Source: Polyangiaceae bacterium (GTDB lineage: Bacteria > Myxococcota_A > Polyangia > Polyangiales > Polyangiaceae). Taken from it: a stretch of 64,000 nucleotides of DNA. A model generated the notes under the pieces. It saw nothing but the letters and a program-made list of their open reading frames with translations. It made no database searches and was not told the DNA's origin. This document shows positions 55,290-64,000 of this stretch, one piece after another (positions within the stretch are counted from its first letter, which is position 1; every line of letters begins with the position of its first letter). A program made the position numbers and the translations under genes. The stretch covers positions 18,840 to 82,839 of the forward strand of contig JANXOF010000040.1 of NCBI GenBank assembly GCA_025353725.1, read 5' to 3'.

Positions 55290-58025
55290 GTGGGACGCCG
55301 CCTCGCTCCGGACGCGCTTCTCGCGGTTGCACGCGAGGAGGAGAGGCGCGGGCGACGCGGCAAGCTCACCATCTTTTTCGGAGCCGCGCCCGGGGTCGGC
55401 AAAACGTACGCGATGCTCGAGGCCGCGCGTCTCGAGCGCGAGGCAGGTCGAAATGTGGTTGTCGGGATCGTAGAAACGCACGGGCGCTACGACACGGGCG
55501 CCCTGCTCCTCGGGCTCGAGCTGCTCCCTCGAAAGACCGTAATGCATCGGGGGATCAAGCTGGACGAACTTGACCTCGACGCCGTGCTGGCGCGCCGCCC
55601 AGGCCTCGTCCTGGTCGACGAGCTGGCCCACTCAAATGCCGCTGGCCTTCGCCACGCGAAGCGATGGCAAGACGTCGAGGAGCTGCTGGACGCCGGAATC
55701 GACGTCTCAACGACGCTGAATGTACAACATCTCGAGAGCCTGAACGACGTCGTCGCGCAGGTGACCCACGTCGTTGTGAACGAGACCGTTCCAGACGCCA
55801 TATTCGAAAATGCGGCAGACGTACGCATTATCGATTTGCCCATCGACGTGCTCCTCGAACGACTTAGCGACGGAAAAGTGTATGCCTCTGACCAAGCTTC
55901 GCTAGCGACCGCTGGGTTCTTCCGAGAGGGGAACCTCTTCGCGTTGCGTGAGCTCGCGCTACGGCAGACGGCTCAGCGCGTGGACGCGCAAATGCTCCGA
56001 TACCGCAAAGAACACGGCATCGCGCGCACGTGGGCCGTCGGCGAGCGACTCCTCGTTTGCGTAAGCGCGAGCCCTGCATCGGAGCCACTCGTGAGGGCCG
56101 CGAGGCGCATCGCCGCGGGCATCCATGCGGAGTGGATCGCCGCCTATGTCGAGACGCCTCGTGACTTACGACTTGCCACCAGGGACCGTGAGCGTATCGA
56201 CGCTCACCTCCGGCTCGCGCAAACACTCGAAGCCGAGACTGCCACGCTAAGTGGCGAAGACGGTGCGCGGGAACTTGTGCAGTTTGCACGCTCCCGAAAT
56301 GTGACGCGCATTCTTGTCGGCAAGCCAACGCACGCGCGCTTGCGCGATAGGCTTTATCCGTCGTTTTTGGAGCAACTCGTTCGCTTGAGCGGTGATATTG
56401 ACGTACATGTTCTTTCCGTCGAGGCGAGCAAACGTGGGTTAGAACCTAAGGGTCGCGCAAAAGCCTCTACCTCGCTCTCCGTGCTCTCCGCGCGGAAGGA
56501 GCCTCGGCAGTGGACCGGCTACGTCGCGGCCACGTTCGCGATTCTCTGCTGCACGCTACTATCGCGCACGGCCTTCGGTACGGAGCAGCTCGCCGATGTC
56601 GTGATGGTGTACCTCCTCGGCATCATCCTCGTGTCGATGCGCTGGGGGCTGAGCGCGTCTCTCTTTGCGGCCGTTTTCGCGGTGCTCAGCGTCGATTTCG
56701 TGTTCGTTCCACCGTTCTATTCGTTCGCCGTGACGGACGCGCGTCACATCGTTACCTTCGCAGTTATGTTCGTCGTCGCGACGCTCATTAGCGGACTGAC
56801 CAAGCGCGTTCGTCAACACGCCGAAGCCGCGCGAGTCCGCGAGTTAAGGACGGCGAGCCTCTACGCACTTAGCCGAGCGCTTTCTTCGGCAAAGACCGAA
56901 GCCGAAGTCGCTATCGCGGGTACTAAACACGTTTACGACGTCTTCGGCGCGCGTGCCGTACTCATGATTCCTGATGCCGATGGCAAGCTCCACGCCCTCG
57001 AAGCTAAACCGTGGAACTTCGCAATCGACCACAAAGAAGAGGGCGTCGCCGACTGGGTATGGCGTCATGGGAAGCCTGCGGGTCTTGGTACACAAACGCT
57101 TCCCGCGGTCGCCTCCGTCTTCTTACCTTTGACGGGCGCGGCATCGCGCAAACTCGTGCTCGGTATACTCGGAGTGAGGCCCTCAAAACCCGACCGGCTC
57201 GCAGGCTATGACGACCGGCAGCACCTCGATTCACTCGTCGGTCAAATGGCGACCGCACTCGATCGGACATTCCTCGCGGAACAAGCGCACGAAGCCCGAC
57301 GTCAGGCCGAGAGAGAGCAACTCCGCAATTCACTTCTCTCCTCAGTCTCGCACGACCTCCGCACGCCGCTGACGGTAATCACTGGAACTGCAAGCACGCT
57401 TCTGACCACGCACCTCGACCCGGCCGTGCAACGAGAGCTCATCGAGAGCGTCCTCAGCGAGGCCGAGCGACTCAATCGACTCGTCCGTAATCTGCTCGAC
57501 ATGACGCGTATCGAAGGAGGAGCCGTGGAGGTCCGAAAAGAATGGGAGTCCCTCGAGGAATCCGTCGGAGCCGCGCTCGAACGAGTAAGTCCCTCCATGA
57601 TCGCACACGATAGAGTCACGACTCACATGCCTCAGGACCTGTCGCTGGTGCCCTTTGACTCCATTTTACTTCAGCAAGTACTCGTTAACTTGCTCGAAAA
57701 TGCGGCAAAGTATACGCCGCCAGGAAGTCCTATCGAGATTTGCGGAGTGCGCCAAGACGCCAGCATCGAGGTGACCGTCTCCGACCGCGGACCCGGCTTG
57801 CGAGAGGGAGAGGAAGAAAAAATCTTCGCAAAGTTGTATCGCGCCGAGAAGGGCCGCGGCGGGGGCGTCGGGCTTGGCCTCACCATATGCAGAGGCATCA
57901 TCACCGCTCACGGCGGATCCATTTGGGCCAAAAATCGACCGGGGGGCGGATGCGAATTTCACTTCACCTTGCCCGTTCATGGCAAACCCCCGACGATCGA
58001 CGTCGTGGAGCCTGAGCGGCAATGA
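55290..58025 (+). CDS. kdpD: Potassium sensor histidine kinase KdpD
   Basis: A 911-residue sensor. N-terminal KdpD domain with Walker-like FFGAAPGVGKTYAML and LVDELAHSN, then a universal-stress-like domain to about 375, four membrane segments between about 405 and 500, a GAF-like region (520-660), the dimerisation domain with His688 in SVSHDLRTPLTVI, and the ATPase domain starting near Asn800 (NLLENAAKYTPPG), GLGLTICRGII. It senses low potassium and phosphorylates KdpE. Start is GTG 55290, and kdpE overlaps its stop (ATGA). The gene is full length and all key residues are present. Confidence 0.96.
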   Translation: MGRRLAPDALLAVAREEERRGRRGKLTIFFGAAPGVGKTYAMLEAARLEREAGRNVVVGIVETHGRYDTGALLLGLELLPRKTVMHRGIKLDELDLDAVLARRPGLVLVDELAHSNAAGLRHAKRWQDVEELLDAGIDVSTTLNVQHLESLNDVVAQVTHVVVNETVPDAIFENAADVRIIDLPIDVLLERLSDGKVYASDQASLATAGFFREGNLFALRELALRQTAQRVDAQMLRYRKEHGIARTWAVGERLLVCVSASPASEPLVRAARRIAAGIHAEWIAAYVETPRDLRLATRDRERIDAHLRLAQTLEAETATLSGEDGARELVQFARSRNVTRILVGKPTHARLRDRLYPSFLEQLVRLSGDIDVHVLSVEASKRGLEPKGRAKASTSLSVLSARKEPRQWTGYVAATFAILCCTLLSRTAFGTEQLADVVMVYLLGIILVSMRWGLSASLFAAVFAVLSVDFVFVPPFYSFAVTDARHIVTFAVMFVVATLISGLTKRVRQHAEAARVRELRTASLYALSRALSSAKTEAEVAIAGTKHVYDVFGARAVLMIPDADGKLHALEAKPWNFAIDHKEEGVADWVWRHGKPAGLGTQTLPAVASVFLPLTGAASRKLVLGILGVRPSKPDRLAGYDDRQHLDSLVGQMATALDRTFLAEQAHEARRQAEREQLRNSLLSSVSHDLRTPLTVITGTASTLLTTHLDPAVQRELIESVLSEAERLNRLVRNLLDMTRIEGGAVEVRKEWESLEESVGAALERVSPSMIAHDRVTTHMPQDLSLVPFDSILLQQVLVNLLENAAKYTPPGSPIEICGVRQDASIEVTVSDRGPGLREGEEEKIFAKLYRAEKGRGGGVGLGLTICRGIITAHGGSIWAKNRPGGGCEFHFTLPVHGKPPTIDVVEPERQ

Positions 58026-58723
58026 CCGCCATTCCGCTGTCCATTCTGGTCGTCGAAGACGAGCCTCAGGTGCAAAAGTTTTTGCGAGCCTCGCTCACGT
58101 CGGAGGGTTACCGCGTCATTGAAGCCACCACCGGGGCCGACGGGCTCGCTCAGGCGCGCACCCACAACCCTGACCTTGTCCTCCTCGATTTGGGGTTACC
58201 GGACATGGACGGAATGGAGGTAACGACGCGCCTTCGGGAATGGTCGCGAAGGCCAATCCTCGTTATTAGCGCTCGGGGTCAGGAGGCCGACAAGGTCAAA
58301 GCTCTCGACCTCGGCGCCGACGATTACCTCACGAAGCCGTTCGGCACCTTCGAGCTTCTGGCGCGAATCCGAGTCGCGTTGCGCAACGCCGCAACGGGCG
58401 CCGAGCCGCGGGCCCTTCCGGTGGTCACTACGGGGACATTACGAATCGATCTCGACAAGCGGCAAGTGTTCGCCTCAGGCCGCGAAGTTCACCTGACTCC
58501 GAATGAGTACAAGCTCTTTGCATACCTCATGCAAAACAGCGGTAAGGTTCTTACCCACCGGCAGCTTCTCAAAGAGGTTTGGGGCCCGGCGTACGCTACG
58601 CAAACGCACTATCTGAGGGTCTACATGGTTCAGCTGAGGCACAAGCTCGAAGCCAACCCCGCACGCCCGACCTACCTAACGACCGAGCCGGGCGTCGGAT
58701 ATCGCCTCAAAGCGGACTTCTAG
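58022..58723 (+). CDS. kdpE: Potassium response regulator KdpE
   Basis: A 233-residue OmpR-type regulator. VVEDEPQVQKFLRA marks the acidic pocket, phospho-acceptor Asp56 is in LVLLDLGLPDMDG, the conserved Lys in DYLTKPFGTFEL. The winged helix (about 135-230) has LTPNEYKLFAYLMQNSGKVLTH and YLRVYMVQLRHKLE. It activates kdpFABC when KdpD phosphorylates it at low potassium. It shares ATGA with kdpD and sits directly upstream of the transporter genes. Confidence 0.96.
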   Translation: MTAIPLSILVVEDEPQVQKFLRASLTSEGYRVIEATTGADGLAQARTHNPDLVLLDLGLPDMDGMEVTTRLREWSRRPILVISARGQEADKVKALDLGADDYLTKPFGTFELLARIRVALRNAATGAEPRALPVVTTGTLRIDLDKRQVFASGREVHLTPNEYKLFAYLMQNSGKVLTHRQLLKEVWGPAYATQTHYLRVYMVQLRHKLEANPARPTYLTTEPGVGYRLKADF

Positions 58724-58742
58724 CGACGACCACGCTTGCCCT

Positions 58743-58760
58743 CTTAATGTTTCCTTAACG
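58743..58760. promoter_or_regulatory. Putative KdpE box upstream of the kdpF block
   Basis: CTTAATGTTTCCTTAACG, one base different from the box before kdpD. A third related element, TTAACAACTTCCT, follows at about 58775, so there may be two tandem sites. A weak -10-like TCTATA is at 58807-58812, with no good -35 box, as expected for an activator-dependent promoter. Confidence 0.6.
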
Positions 58761-58824
58761 TCGCGAGGGCTCGCATTAACAACTTCCTGATCTGCCGCGG
58801 GCTACGTCTATATGCGAGGCCAGC

Positions 58825-59094
58825 ATGCACCCGTACCAGACACGCTCTGACGTCTCGCTCAAGCACGCGCCCTGCTCCGGTCCGCCGGACGGAAACACGG
58901 ATGTCAGCGCCCCGCTCTTTCTCATAGGCGCGCTTGGCATCGCCCTAGGGTGCGCTGCCCCGACGTCATGCCAACTCGAAGCGACGCTAGGGATGCTTGC
59001 GCTGCTGGGTGCCGTAAAAATGGCGTGTGACGACGTACGCGCACAACGCCCGTACCGACGTTCCAAGCTCCGTGCTCCCCAACGCCCCAACTGA
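58825..59094 (+). CDS. Small hypothetical protein between kdpE and kdpF
   Basis: An 89-residue ORF with GAGG upstream. It has one hydrophobic stretch (APLFLIGALGIALGCA), then a shorter one (TLGMLALLGAVK), and a basic end. It could be a small membrane protein, but the predicted transcription start lies only a few bases upstream, so it might be leader RNA instead. No family recognised. Confidence 0.4.
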   Translation: MHPYQTRSDVSLKHAPCSGPPDGNTDVSAPLFLIGALGIALGCAAPTSCQLEATLGMLALLGAVKMACDDVRAQRPYRRSKLRAPQRPN

Positions 59095-59107
59095 GCAAAG
59101 GACAACC

Positions 59108-59188
59108 GTGGACCTTTTATTCATCAGCCTGACATTTGGCTTTCTGGGACTTGCACTCGGCTTTATTCGACTATGCGACCGCGTCTGA
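59108..59188 (+). CDS. 26-residue membrane peptide of the kdp operon
   Basis: A short ORF starting GTG (59108), with AAAGGA six bases upstream, that reads MDLLFISLTFGFLGLALGFI, then RLCDRV and TGA. One membrane helix with a charged C-terminus. Similar short peptides (MDxxxIxLTxxFFALSxxFVxxCDRL) precede kdpF in other proteobacterial operons, as I recall them; their function is unknown to me. It is too short for usual gene callers. Confidence 0.7.
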   Translation: MDLLFISLTFGFLGLALGFIRLCDRV

Positions 59189-59208
59189 GTGACGCGTAAG
59201 GATCCCTC

Positions 59209-59298
59209 ATGCCGTTTCTTTATCTTGCAGGAGGAGTCGTCTCCTTTCTTCTGTGCGGCTACCTCGTGGTCGCCATGCTGAACCCGGAGAGATTTTAA
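59209..59298 (+). CDS. kdpF: Potassium-transporting ATPase subunit KdpF
   Basis: A 29-residue single-helix subunit, MPFLYLAGGVVSFLLCGYLV then VAMLNPERF, matching the KdpF pattern (YLxxAxLxPExF). It stabilises the KdpABC complex. The stop shares one base with the kdpA start (TAATG), so translation is coupled. Too short to appear in ordinary ORF tables. Confidence 0.9.
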   Translation: MPFLYLAGGVVSFLLCGYLVVAMLNPERF

Positions 59299-61049
59299 TG
59301 ACGTGGCATGGTTATGCTCAAATCGCGCTCTTTTTGGGCGCCGTCTTCGCTACGGCAAAGCCGCTCGGCATGTTTATGGCGCGTGTATTCTCGGGAGAAA
59401 AGACGCTCATCGGAACTGCGCTGCACCCCGTAGAGCGGCTCATTTACAAGGCGTTGAGGATCGACCCGGCGTCCGAGATGTCTTGGAAGGCGTACGCGAC
59501 CGCGGCTGTCTCGTTCAATGTCGTCGGAATCCTCGCAGCTTACGGCGTGCAACGGACGCAAGCGTTCCTGCCCGCCAATCCTCAAGGCATGGCAAACGTA
59601 CCGCCCGACTTGGCTTGGAATACCGCCGTGAGCTTCGTGACGAACACGAATTGGCAGGCGTACGGCGGCGAATCGTCGCTCGGCTACTTCGTGCAAATGA
59701 CCGTTTTGTCGGTTCAAAATTTCGTTTCCGCGGCAACTGCAATGGCGGTTGCCGTCGCATTGATGCGCGGTTTCGCGCGCCAGCGATCATTGACTGTCGG
59801 CAACTTCTGGGTCGACCTGACGCGGAGCACGCTTTTCGTTCTCCTTCCGCTTTGCCTCGTGATGGCTCTGTTCGCCGCGTCGCAAGGCGTGGTTCAAACG
59901 CTCGCTTCGTACGTAACCGTCCCGCTCCTTCAGGCCACAAAAGACAGTGACGGTAAGGCCGTCACGGAGCAGGTGATAGCGCTCGGACCCGTGGCGTCGC
60001 AGCTCGCAATAAAGCAATTGGGCACGAACGGCGGCGGCTTTTTCAATGCTAATTCTGCGCACCCATTCGAGAACTCGACGCCGCTCGTAAACTTCGTTGA
60101 AACTTGGGCTATCTTTGCGTTGCCCGCGGCGCTCTGCTGCACGTTCGGCCGCATGGTCAAAGACCCCCGTCAGGGATGGGCTCTGCTCGCCGCGATGATG
60201 GCTATCTTTCTCCCGCTCCTGGTCCTCTGCGTGGCCGCTGAACAAGGCGCAAACCCCGCGCTCGCAGGTCTTCACGTCGACTCAGTGGGAAGCTTGCTCC
60301 AAAGCGGCGGCAACATGGAGGGCAAAGAAGTGCGGTTCGGCATCTCGGCGACGGCGCTCTTCGCGACAGCCACGACGTCCGCTTCCTGCGGTGCTGTCAA
60401 TGGCATGCACGACTCCTTCACGGCGCTCGGTGGGTTCGTTCCGCTGTGGCTCATTCAGCTCGGCGAGGTCGTCTTCGGCGGCGTAGGGGCCGGACTCTAT
60501 GGCATTTTGATGTTCGCCGTCATTGCCGTTTTTATCGGTGGCTTGATGGTCGGGCGTACCCCTGAATACCTCGGGAAAAAGATCGAGGCCTCTGAAATGA
60601 AGATGGCGTCACTCGTCATCCTCATTCCTGCGGCGGCCGTCCTCTTAGGCACGGCTGTAGCGGTCGCGACCGAGGCGGGAATCAAGGGAGTCTTCAACCC
60701 GGGACCCCACGGATTTAGCGAAATGCTTTATGCGTTCTCGAGCGCCGCAAACAACAACGGGAGTGCGTTCGGCGGACTCTCCGCCAACTCGGTATTCTAC
60801 AACGTTGCGCTGGGCATTGCGATGTTCGTCGGTCGATTCGGCGTGATCATCCCTGTGTTGGCCCTCGCGGGTTCGCTCGCGAAGAAGAAGCTGGTGCCTG
60901 CCTCGAGCGGCACGCTGCCGACGCATACGCCGCTATTCGTAACGATGCTCGTGGGCGTCATCGTCTTAGTCGGTGCATTGACGTTTATTCCCGCTCTCGC
61001 GCTCGGCCCCGTCGTCGAGCACGTCATCGCGCAAGGGAGCGCACAATGA
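59298..61049 (+). CDS. kdpA: Potassium-transporting ATPase subunit KdpA
   Basis: A 583-residue membrane protein that forms the potassium channel of the Kdp pump. All four selectivity loops are visible: [56 protein letters not shown] and [22 protein letters not shown] 59298 overlaps the kdpF stop; the upstream frame from 59253 includes kdpF sequence in another frame and is wrong. It ends with an ATGA overlap to kdpB. Confidence 0.97.
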   Translation: MTWHGYAQIALFLGAVFATAKPLGMFMARVFSGEKTLIGTALHPVERLIYKALRIDPASEMSWKAYATAAVSFNVVGILAAYGVQRTQAFLPANPQGMANVPPDLAWNTAVSFVTNTNWQAYGGESSLGYFVQMTVLSVQNFVSAATAMAVAVALMRGFARQRSLTVGNFWVDLTRSTLFVLLPLCLVMALFAASQGVVQTLASYVTVPLLQATKDSDGKAVTEQVIALGPVASQLAIKQLGTNGGGFFNANSAHPFENSTPLVNFVETWAIFALPAALCCTFGRMVKDPRQGWALLAAMMAIFLPLLVLCVAAEQGANPALAGLHVDSVGSLLQSGGNMEGKEVRFGISATALFATATTSASCGAVNGMHDSFTALGGFVPLWLIQLGEVVFGGVGAGLYGILMFAVIAVFIGGLMVGRTPEYLGKKIEASEMKMASLVILIPAAAVLLGTAVAVATEAGIKGVFNPGPHGFSEMLYAFSSAANNNGSAFGGLSANSVFYNVALGIAMFVGRFGVIIPVLALAGSLAKKKLVPASSGTLPTHTPLFVTMLVGVIVLVGALTFIPALALGPVVEHVIAQGSAQ

Positions 61050-63103
61050 AAACAAGTCTTTTTAACGGGCCGCTCGTCACGCGCGCGCTCGGAGCCGCAC
61101 TCACGAAACTCGACCCGCGACACCAGATCAAGAACCCCGTGATGTTCGTGGTCTGGGTAGGAAGCTTCGCGACGTCTCTACTTTTTGTGCATTCCGTCTT
61201 TGGGAAGGGTGAGGCACGGCCGGGGTTCATTCTCGCGGTGAGCCTCTGGTTATGGTTCACCGTGCTCTTTGCGAACTTCGCGGAGGCGATGGCCGAAGGT
61301 CGGGGAAAGGCGCAAGCCGACTCGCTTCGAAAGGCGAAGCGTGACATCGAAGCGAAGAAGCTCGCGGCGCCTGCAAAGGACTCCGTCATGCAACGCGTGT
61401 CGTCTTCTACGCTCCGCAAGGGCGACGTGGTCCTCGTCGAGGCGGGCGACTTCGTGCCGTGTGACGGCGATATCATCGAGGGCGTGGCCTCGATCAACGA
61501 AAGCGCCATTACGGGGGAAAGCGCGCCCGTCGTACGCGAGAGCGGCGGAGACAGGAGCGCCGTGGTCGCGGGCACGCAGGTGCTGTCGGACTGGATCGTG
61601 GTCCGCAGCGCCACGAATCCGGGAGAGAGCTTCCTCGACCGAATGATCTGCATGGTGGAGGGCGCAAAGCGGCAGAAGACGCCGAATGAAATCGCGCTGA
61701 ATATCCTGCTTGCGGCACTCTCGATTATCTTCGTGCTCGCGACGGTTACGCTACTTCCGTTTTCGCTCTTCGGCGTCAGGGCCTCGGGCGCAGGACAGCC
61801 CGTGAGCATCACTGTCCTCGTGGCACTTCTCGTGTGCTTGATTCCCACCACGATAGGCGGTTTGCTCTCGGCCATCGGCATTGCGGGGATGGACCGAATG
61901 ATTCAGGCAAACGTCATCGCGACATCGGGCCGCGCCGTGGAAGCGGCGGGCGACGTCGACATTCTGCTTCTCGATAAGACCGGAACCATCACGTTTGGAA
62001 ACCGACAAGCCACGGCGTTCCACCCCGCGGGCGGCACCACGGAACGAGACCTCGCAGACGCCGCTCAGCTCGCTTCTCTCGCCGACGAAACGCCGGAGGG
62101 GCGGAGCATCGTTGTCCTTGCGAAGGAGAAGTGGAACCTTCGAGAACGCAATATCCGAGACCTCGGAGCGGTGTTTGTACCCTTCACGGCGCAAACGCGG
62201 ATGAGCGGCGTGGACGTTGACGACTGCGAACTACGAAAGGGCGCATCCGACTCGATTGAGGTCTACGTCCGTGCCAAGGGCGGAGTCTTTCCCGAAAACG
62301 TACGCGCCTCGGTTCAACAAATTGCCAAAAAGGGGGCGACTCCCCTCGTCGTCGCGCGAGGCGCGCTGGTGCTCGGCGTCGTCGAACTAAAAGACATTGT
62401 CAAAGGCGGCATTAAAGAGCGTTTTGCGGAACTCCGGGCGATGGGTATCAAAACCATCATGGTGACCGGAGATAACCCCCTGACCGCCGCGGCCATCGCC
62501 GCTGAGGCAGGCGTCGATGATTTTCTCGCCGAAGCGACACCCGAGGCGAAGCTAAAGCTGATTCGAGAACACCAAGCGGGCGGAAAGCTTGTCGCCATGA
62601 CGGGTGACGGAACCAACGACGCTCCCGCCCTTGCTCAAGCAGACGTCGCAGTCGCCATGAATTCCGGGACTCAAGCGGCAAAAGAGGCAGGCAACATGGT
62701 CGACCTCGACTCAAACCCGACGAAGCTCATCGAAATTGTCGAAATCGGCAAGCAGATGTTGATGACACGCGGTGCGCTAACGACGTTTAGCATTGCCAAC
62801 GATATGGCTAAGTACTTTGCCATCATTCCTGCGGCTTTCGCGGTGACTTACCCGCAGCTCGATCGCCTCAACGTGATGCGCCTTACGTCGCCGCAAAGTG
62901 CAATCATGAGCGCCGTCATTTTCAACGCGCTCATTATCGTTTTCCTTATCCCGCTCGCGCTTCGGGGCATCACCTACCGCGCCATCGGAGCCGATGCGCT
63001 GCTCCGTCGAAACTTGCTCCTCTACGGCGTCGGCGGCATTCTCGTCCCCTTCGCGGGTATCAAAGCGATCGACGTCATACTGACGATTCTCCATCTTACC
63101 TGA
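61046..63103 (+). CDS. kdpB: Potassium-transporting ATPase subunit KdpB (P-type ATPase)
   Basis: A 685-residue P-type ATPase catalytic subunit. Phosphorylated Asp310 in [13 protein letters not shown], actuator loop ITGESAPV, and hinge [19 protein letters not shown]. Membrane segments lie in the usual places, including [18 protein letters not shown] and the C-terminal set with [16 protein letters not shown]. It pairs with KdpA, KdpC and KdpF. It shares four bases (ATGA) with kdpA and lies seven bases before kdpC. Confidence 0.97.
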   Translation: MKTSLFNGPLVTRALGAALTKLDPRHQIKNPVMFVVWVGSFATSLLFVHSVFGKGEARPGFILAVSLWLWFTVLFANFAEAMAEGRGKAQADSLRKAKRDIEAKKLAAPAKDSVMQRVSSSTLRKGDVVLVEAGDFVPCDGDIIEGVASINESAITGESAPVVRESGGDRSAVVAGTQVLSDWIVVRSATNPGESFLDRMICMVEGAKRQKTPNEIALNILLAALSIIFVLATVTLLPFSLFGVRASGAGQPVSITVLVALLVCLIPTTIGGLLSAIGIAGMDRMIQANVIATSGRAVEAAGDVDILLLDKTGTITFGNRQATAFHPAGGTTERDLADAAQLASLADETPEGRSIVVLAKEKWNLRERNIRDLGAVFVPFTAQTRMSGVDVDDCELRKGASDSIEVYVRAKGGVFPENVRASVQQIAKKGATPLVVARGALVLGVVELKDIVKGGIKERFAELRAMGIKTIMVTGDNPLTAAAIAAEAGVDDFLAEATPEAKLKLIREHQAGGKLVAMTGDGTNDAPALAQADVAVAMNSGTQAAKEAGNMVDLDSNPTKLIEIVEIGKQMLMTRGALTTFSIANDMAKYFAIIPAAFAVTYPQLDRLNVMRLTSPQSAIMSAVIFNALIIVFLIPLALRGITYRAIGADALLRRNLLLYGVGGILVPFAGIKAIDVILTILHLT

Positions 63104-63110
63104 GGAAGTT

Positions 63111-63743
63111 ATGAACACACGCTCCAATGCCTCAGAGAACTCCGTACACGTCTCCTCGCCACCGCTCGTTTCGCACCTTCTCGTTTCGACGGGCTTGCTC
63201 TTCGCGCTCACGCTCGTGACAGGGATCGCCTATCCGCTCGCCGTGACAGGGATCGCAAGGCTTGCTTTTCGGGAATCATCTGGCGGTTCGATGCTCGTTT
63301 CTGAGGGCAAGGTGCGCGGCTCGCGTGCTCTCGCGCAGCCCTTCGAAGACCCGAAATACTTCTGGGGACGACTCTCGGCGACCGCCACCGCACCAAACAA
63401 CGCACAAGCCTCGGCGGGGTCTAACTTCGGCCCCTCGAACCCTGAGCTCACCAAAGCTGCCAAGGCGCGAATCGCCGCGCTGCTCGCGGCTGATCCGGAC
63501 AACACGGAACCCGCGCCCGTCGATTTAGTGACGTCCTCCGCGAGCGGACTCGACCCACACATCACTCCGGCCGCAGCCCTGTATCAAGTGGGACGGGTCG
63601 CCCGCGCGAGGGGTATCGAGCCTCAACGCGTGCAGAAGCTCGTCGAGGGCGCCACGTCGGGCCGCGACCTCGGCTTGCTTGGTGAGCCGAGAGTCAACGT
63701 CCTTGTCCTCAACCTCTCGCTCGATAGCGTCCTGTCGCGGTAG
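63111..63743 (+). CDS. kdpC: Potassium-transporting ATPase subunit KdpC
   Basis: A 210-residue subunit with one N-terminal membrane segment (LLVSTGLLFALTLVTGIAYPLAVTG region) and a periplasmic or cytoplasmic tail with the family motifs GSRALAQPFEDPKYFWGRLSA, YNNASASxGSN-like (PNNAQASAGSNFGPSNP) and VTSSASGLDPHITPAAALYQ. The ATG has TGAGGAAG upstream. It is the last gene of the operon; a terminator lies about 120 bases after its stop. Confidence 0.96.
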   Translation: MNTRSNASENSVHVSSPPLVSHLLVSTGLLFALTLVTGIAYPLAVTGIARLAFRESSGGSMLVSEGKVRGSRALAQPFEDPKYFWGRLSATATAPNNAQASAGSNFGPSNPELTKAAKARIAALLAADPDNTEPAPVDLVTSSASGLDPHITPAAALYQVGRVARARGIEPQRVQKLVEGATSGRDLGLLGEPRVNVLVLNLSLDSVLSR

Positions 63744-63863
63744 CTCTCTCGACTACACAAGAGTACCAGCCGTGCAAAAACGACCCCGGAGCCCAAAGCG
63801 CACCACGCATGACGTAGGTGTCGACCGTCCGATACCGAGGGGGCTAAGTCGATCCGCAAAAAA

Positions 63864-63898
63864 AAAAAGCCTGAGAGGGATAACCTCTCAGGCTTTTT
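63864..63898. terminator. Intrinsic terminator between kdpC and the rRNA operon
   Basis: A 15-bp arm (63864-63878) ending GCCTGAGAGG pairs with CCTCTCAGGC (63884-63893) and the following TTTTT, around a 5-base loop. Read on the minus strand, the hairpin is followed by 11 T, so it best serves the rRNA operon; on the plus strand it has five T and could also end the kdp transcript. Confidence 0.9.
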
Positions 63899-63907
63899 CG
63901 AGTAAAT

Positions 63908-64000
63908 CCCGGCGACGTCCTACTCTCCCACACGGCTACCCGTGCAGTACCATTGGCTCCGAGGAGCTTAACTTCCGAGTTCGAGATGGGATCGGGTGTG
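63908..64000 (-). rRNA. rrf: 5S ribosomal RNA (partial, 3' part)
   Basis: On the minus strand the end GTGTGGGAGAGTAGGACGTC then GCCGGG is the standard 3' part of bacterial 5S rRNA, and the body (GAACTCGGAAGTTAAGCTCC) contains its most conserved segment. The 5' end lies beyond the window; roughly 25 bases are missing. It would be the last gene of a 16S-23S-5S operon running from outside towards the terminator at 63864-63898. Confidence 0.95.

Overview
The window looks like chromosome of a high-GC deltaproteobacterial lineage, most plausibly a myxobacterium (Polyangia type). Pointers are Ser/Thr kinases carrying PEGA modules, an FHA-sigma54 activator, many lipoproteins with Asp/Gly/Ser-rich linkers and Cys-rich repeats, a trypsin-like lipoprotein with a MYXO-CTERM-like tail, and menaquinone made by the futalosine route. 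No mobile element, CRISPR array or tRNA was found. The right edge enters an rRNA operon (5S, minus strand).

Layout. 0.4-7.4 kb is an accessory stretch: an orphan lipoprotein with a possible His/Cys dyad, a MoxR ATPase/VWA-metallopeptidase pair, and a decayed zone holding a broken second copy of part of the VWA gene and a LamG-domain gene stopped by one amber codon. 7.5-14.7 kb is a tightly overlapping minus-strand menaquinone operon (menG, ubiX-like, an unknown 201-residue protein, mqnE, an mqnA-mqnC fusion, a mqnX-like deaminase, a mqnP-like prenyltransferase) behind a readable sigma70-type promoter. 14.8-17.3 kb holds a DUF1285-like gene, a serA-like gene and a lipoprotein. 17.5-24.3 kb is the rimP-nusA-ylxRQ-infB-rbfA translation operon.

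24.5-32.4 kb is a CzcCBA-type metal efflux operon divergent from its probable two-component system. 32.7-36.6 kb carries a DUF7079-like gene, a membrane alpha/beta-hydrolase lacking the nucleophilic serine, and an MscS-family channel. 36.5-45.9 kb is one run of seven minus-strand genes: kinase, TPR/PEGA protein, FHA-sigma54 activator, kinase, lipoprotein, periplasmic-binding-protein-like lipoprotein, trypsin-like lipoprotein. It is the best candidate in the window for an undescribed envelope-sensing system.

46.6-55.2 kb has a lipoprotein, a 42-bp tandem repeat, selO, another lipoprotein, an OmpA-family protein, an NtrC-type regulator and an orphan ABC ATPase. 55.2-63.7 kb is a complete potassium module: kdpDE, two small ORFs, then kdpFABC. 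Nearly identical 18-bp boxes precede both kdpD and the kdpF block, suggesting KdpE autoregulation. A terminator that can act in both directions separates kdpC from the rRNA operon.
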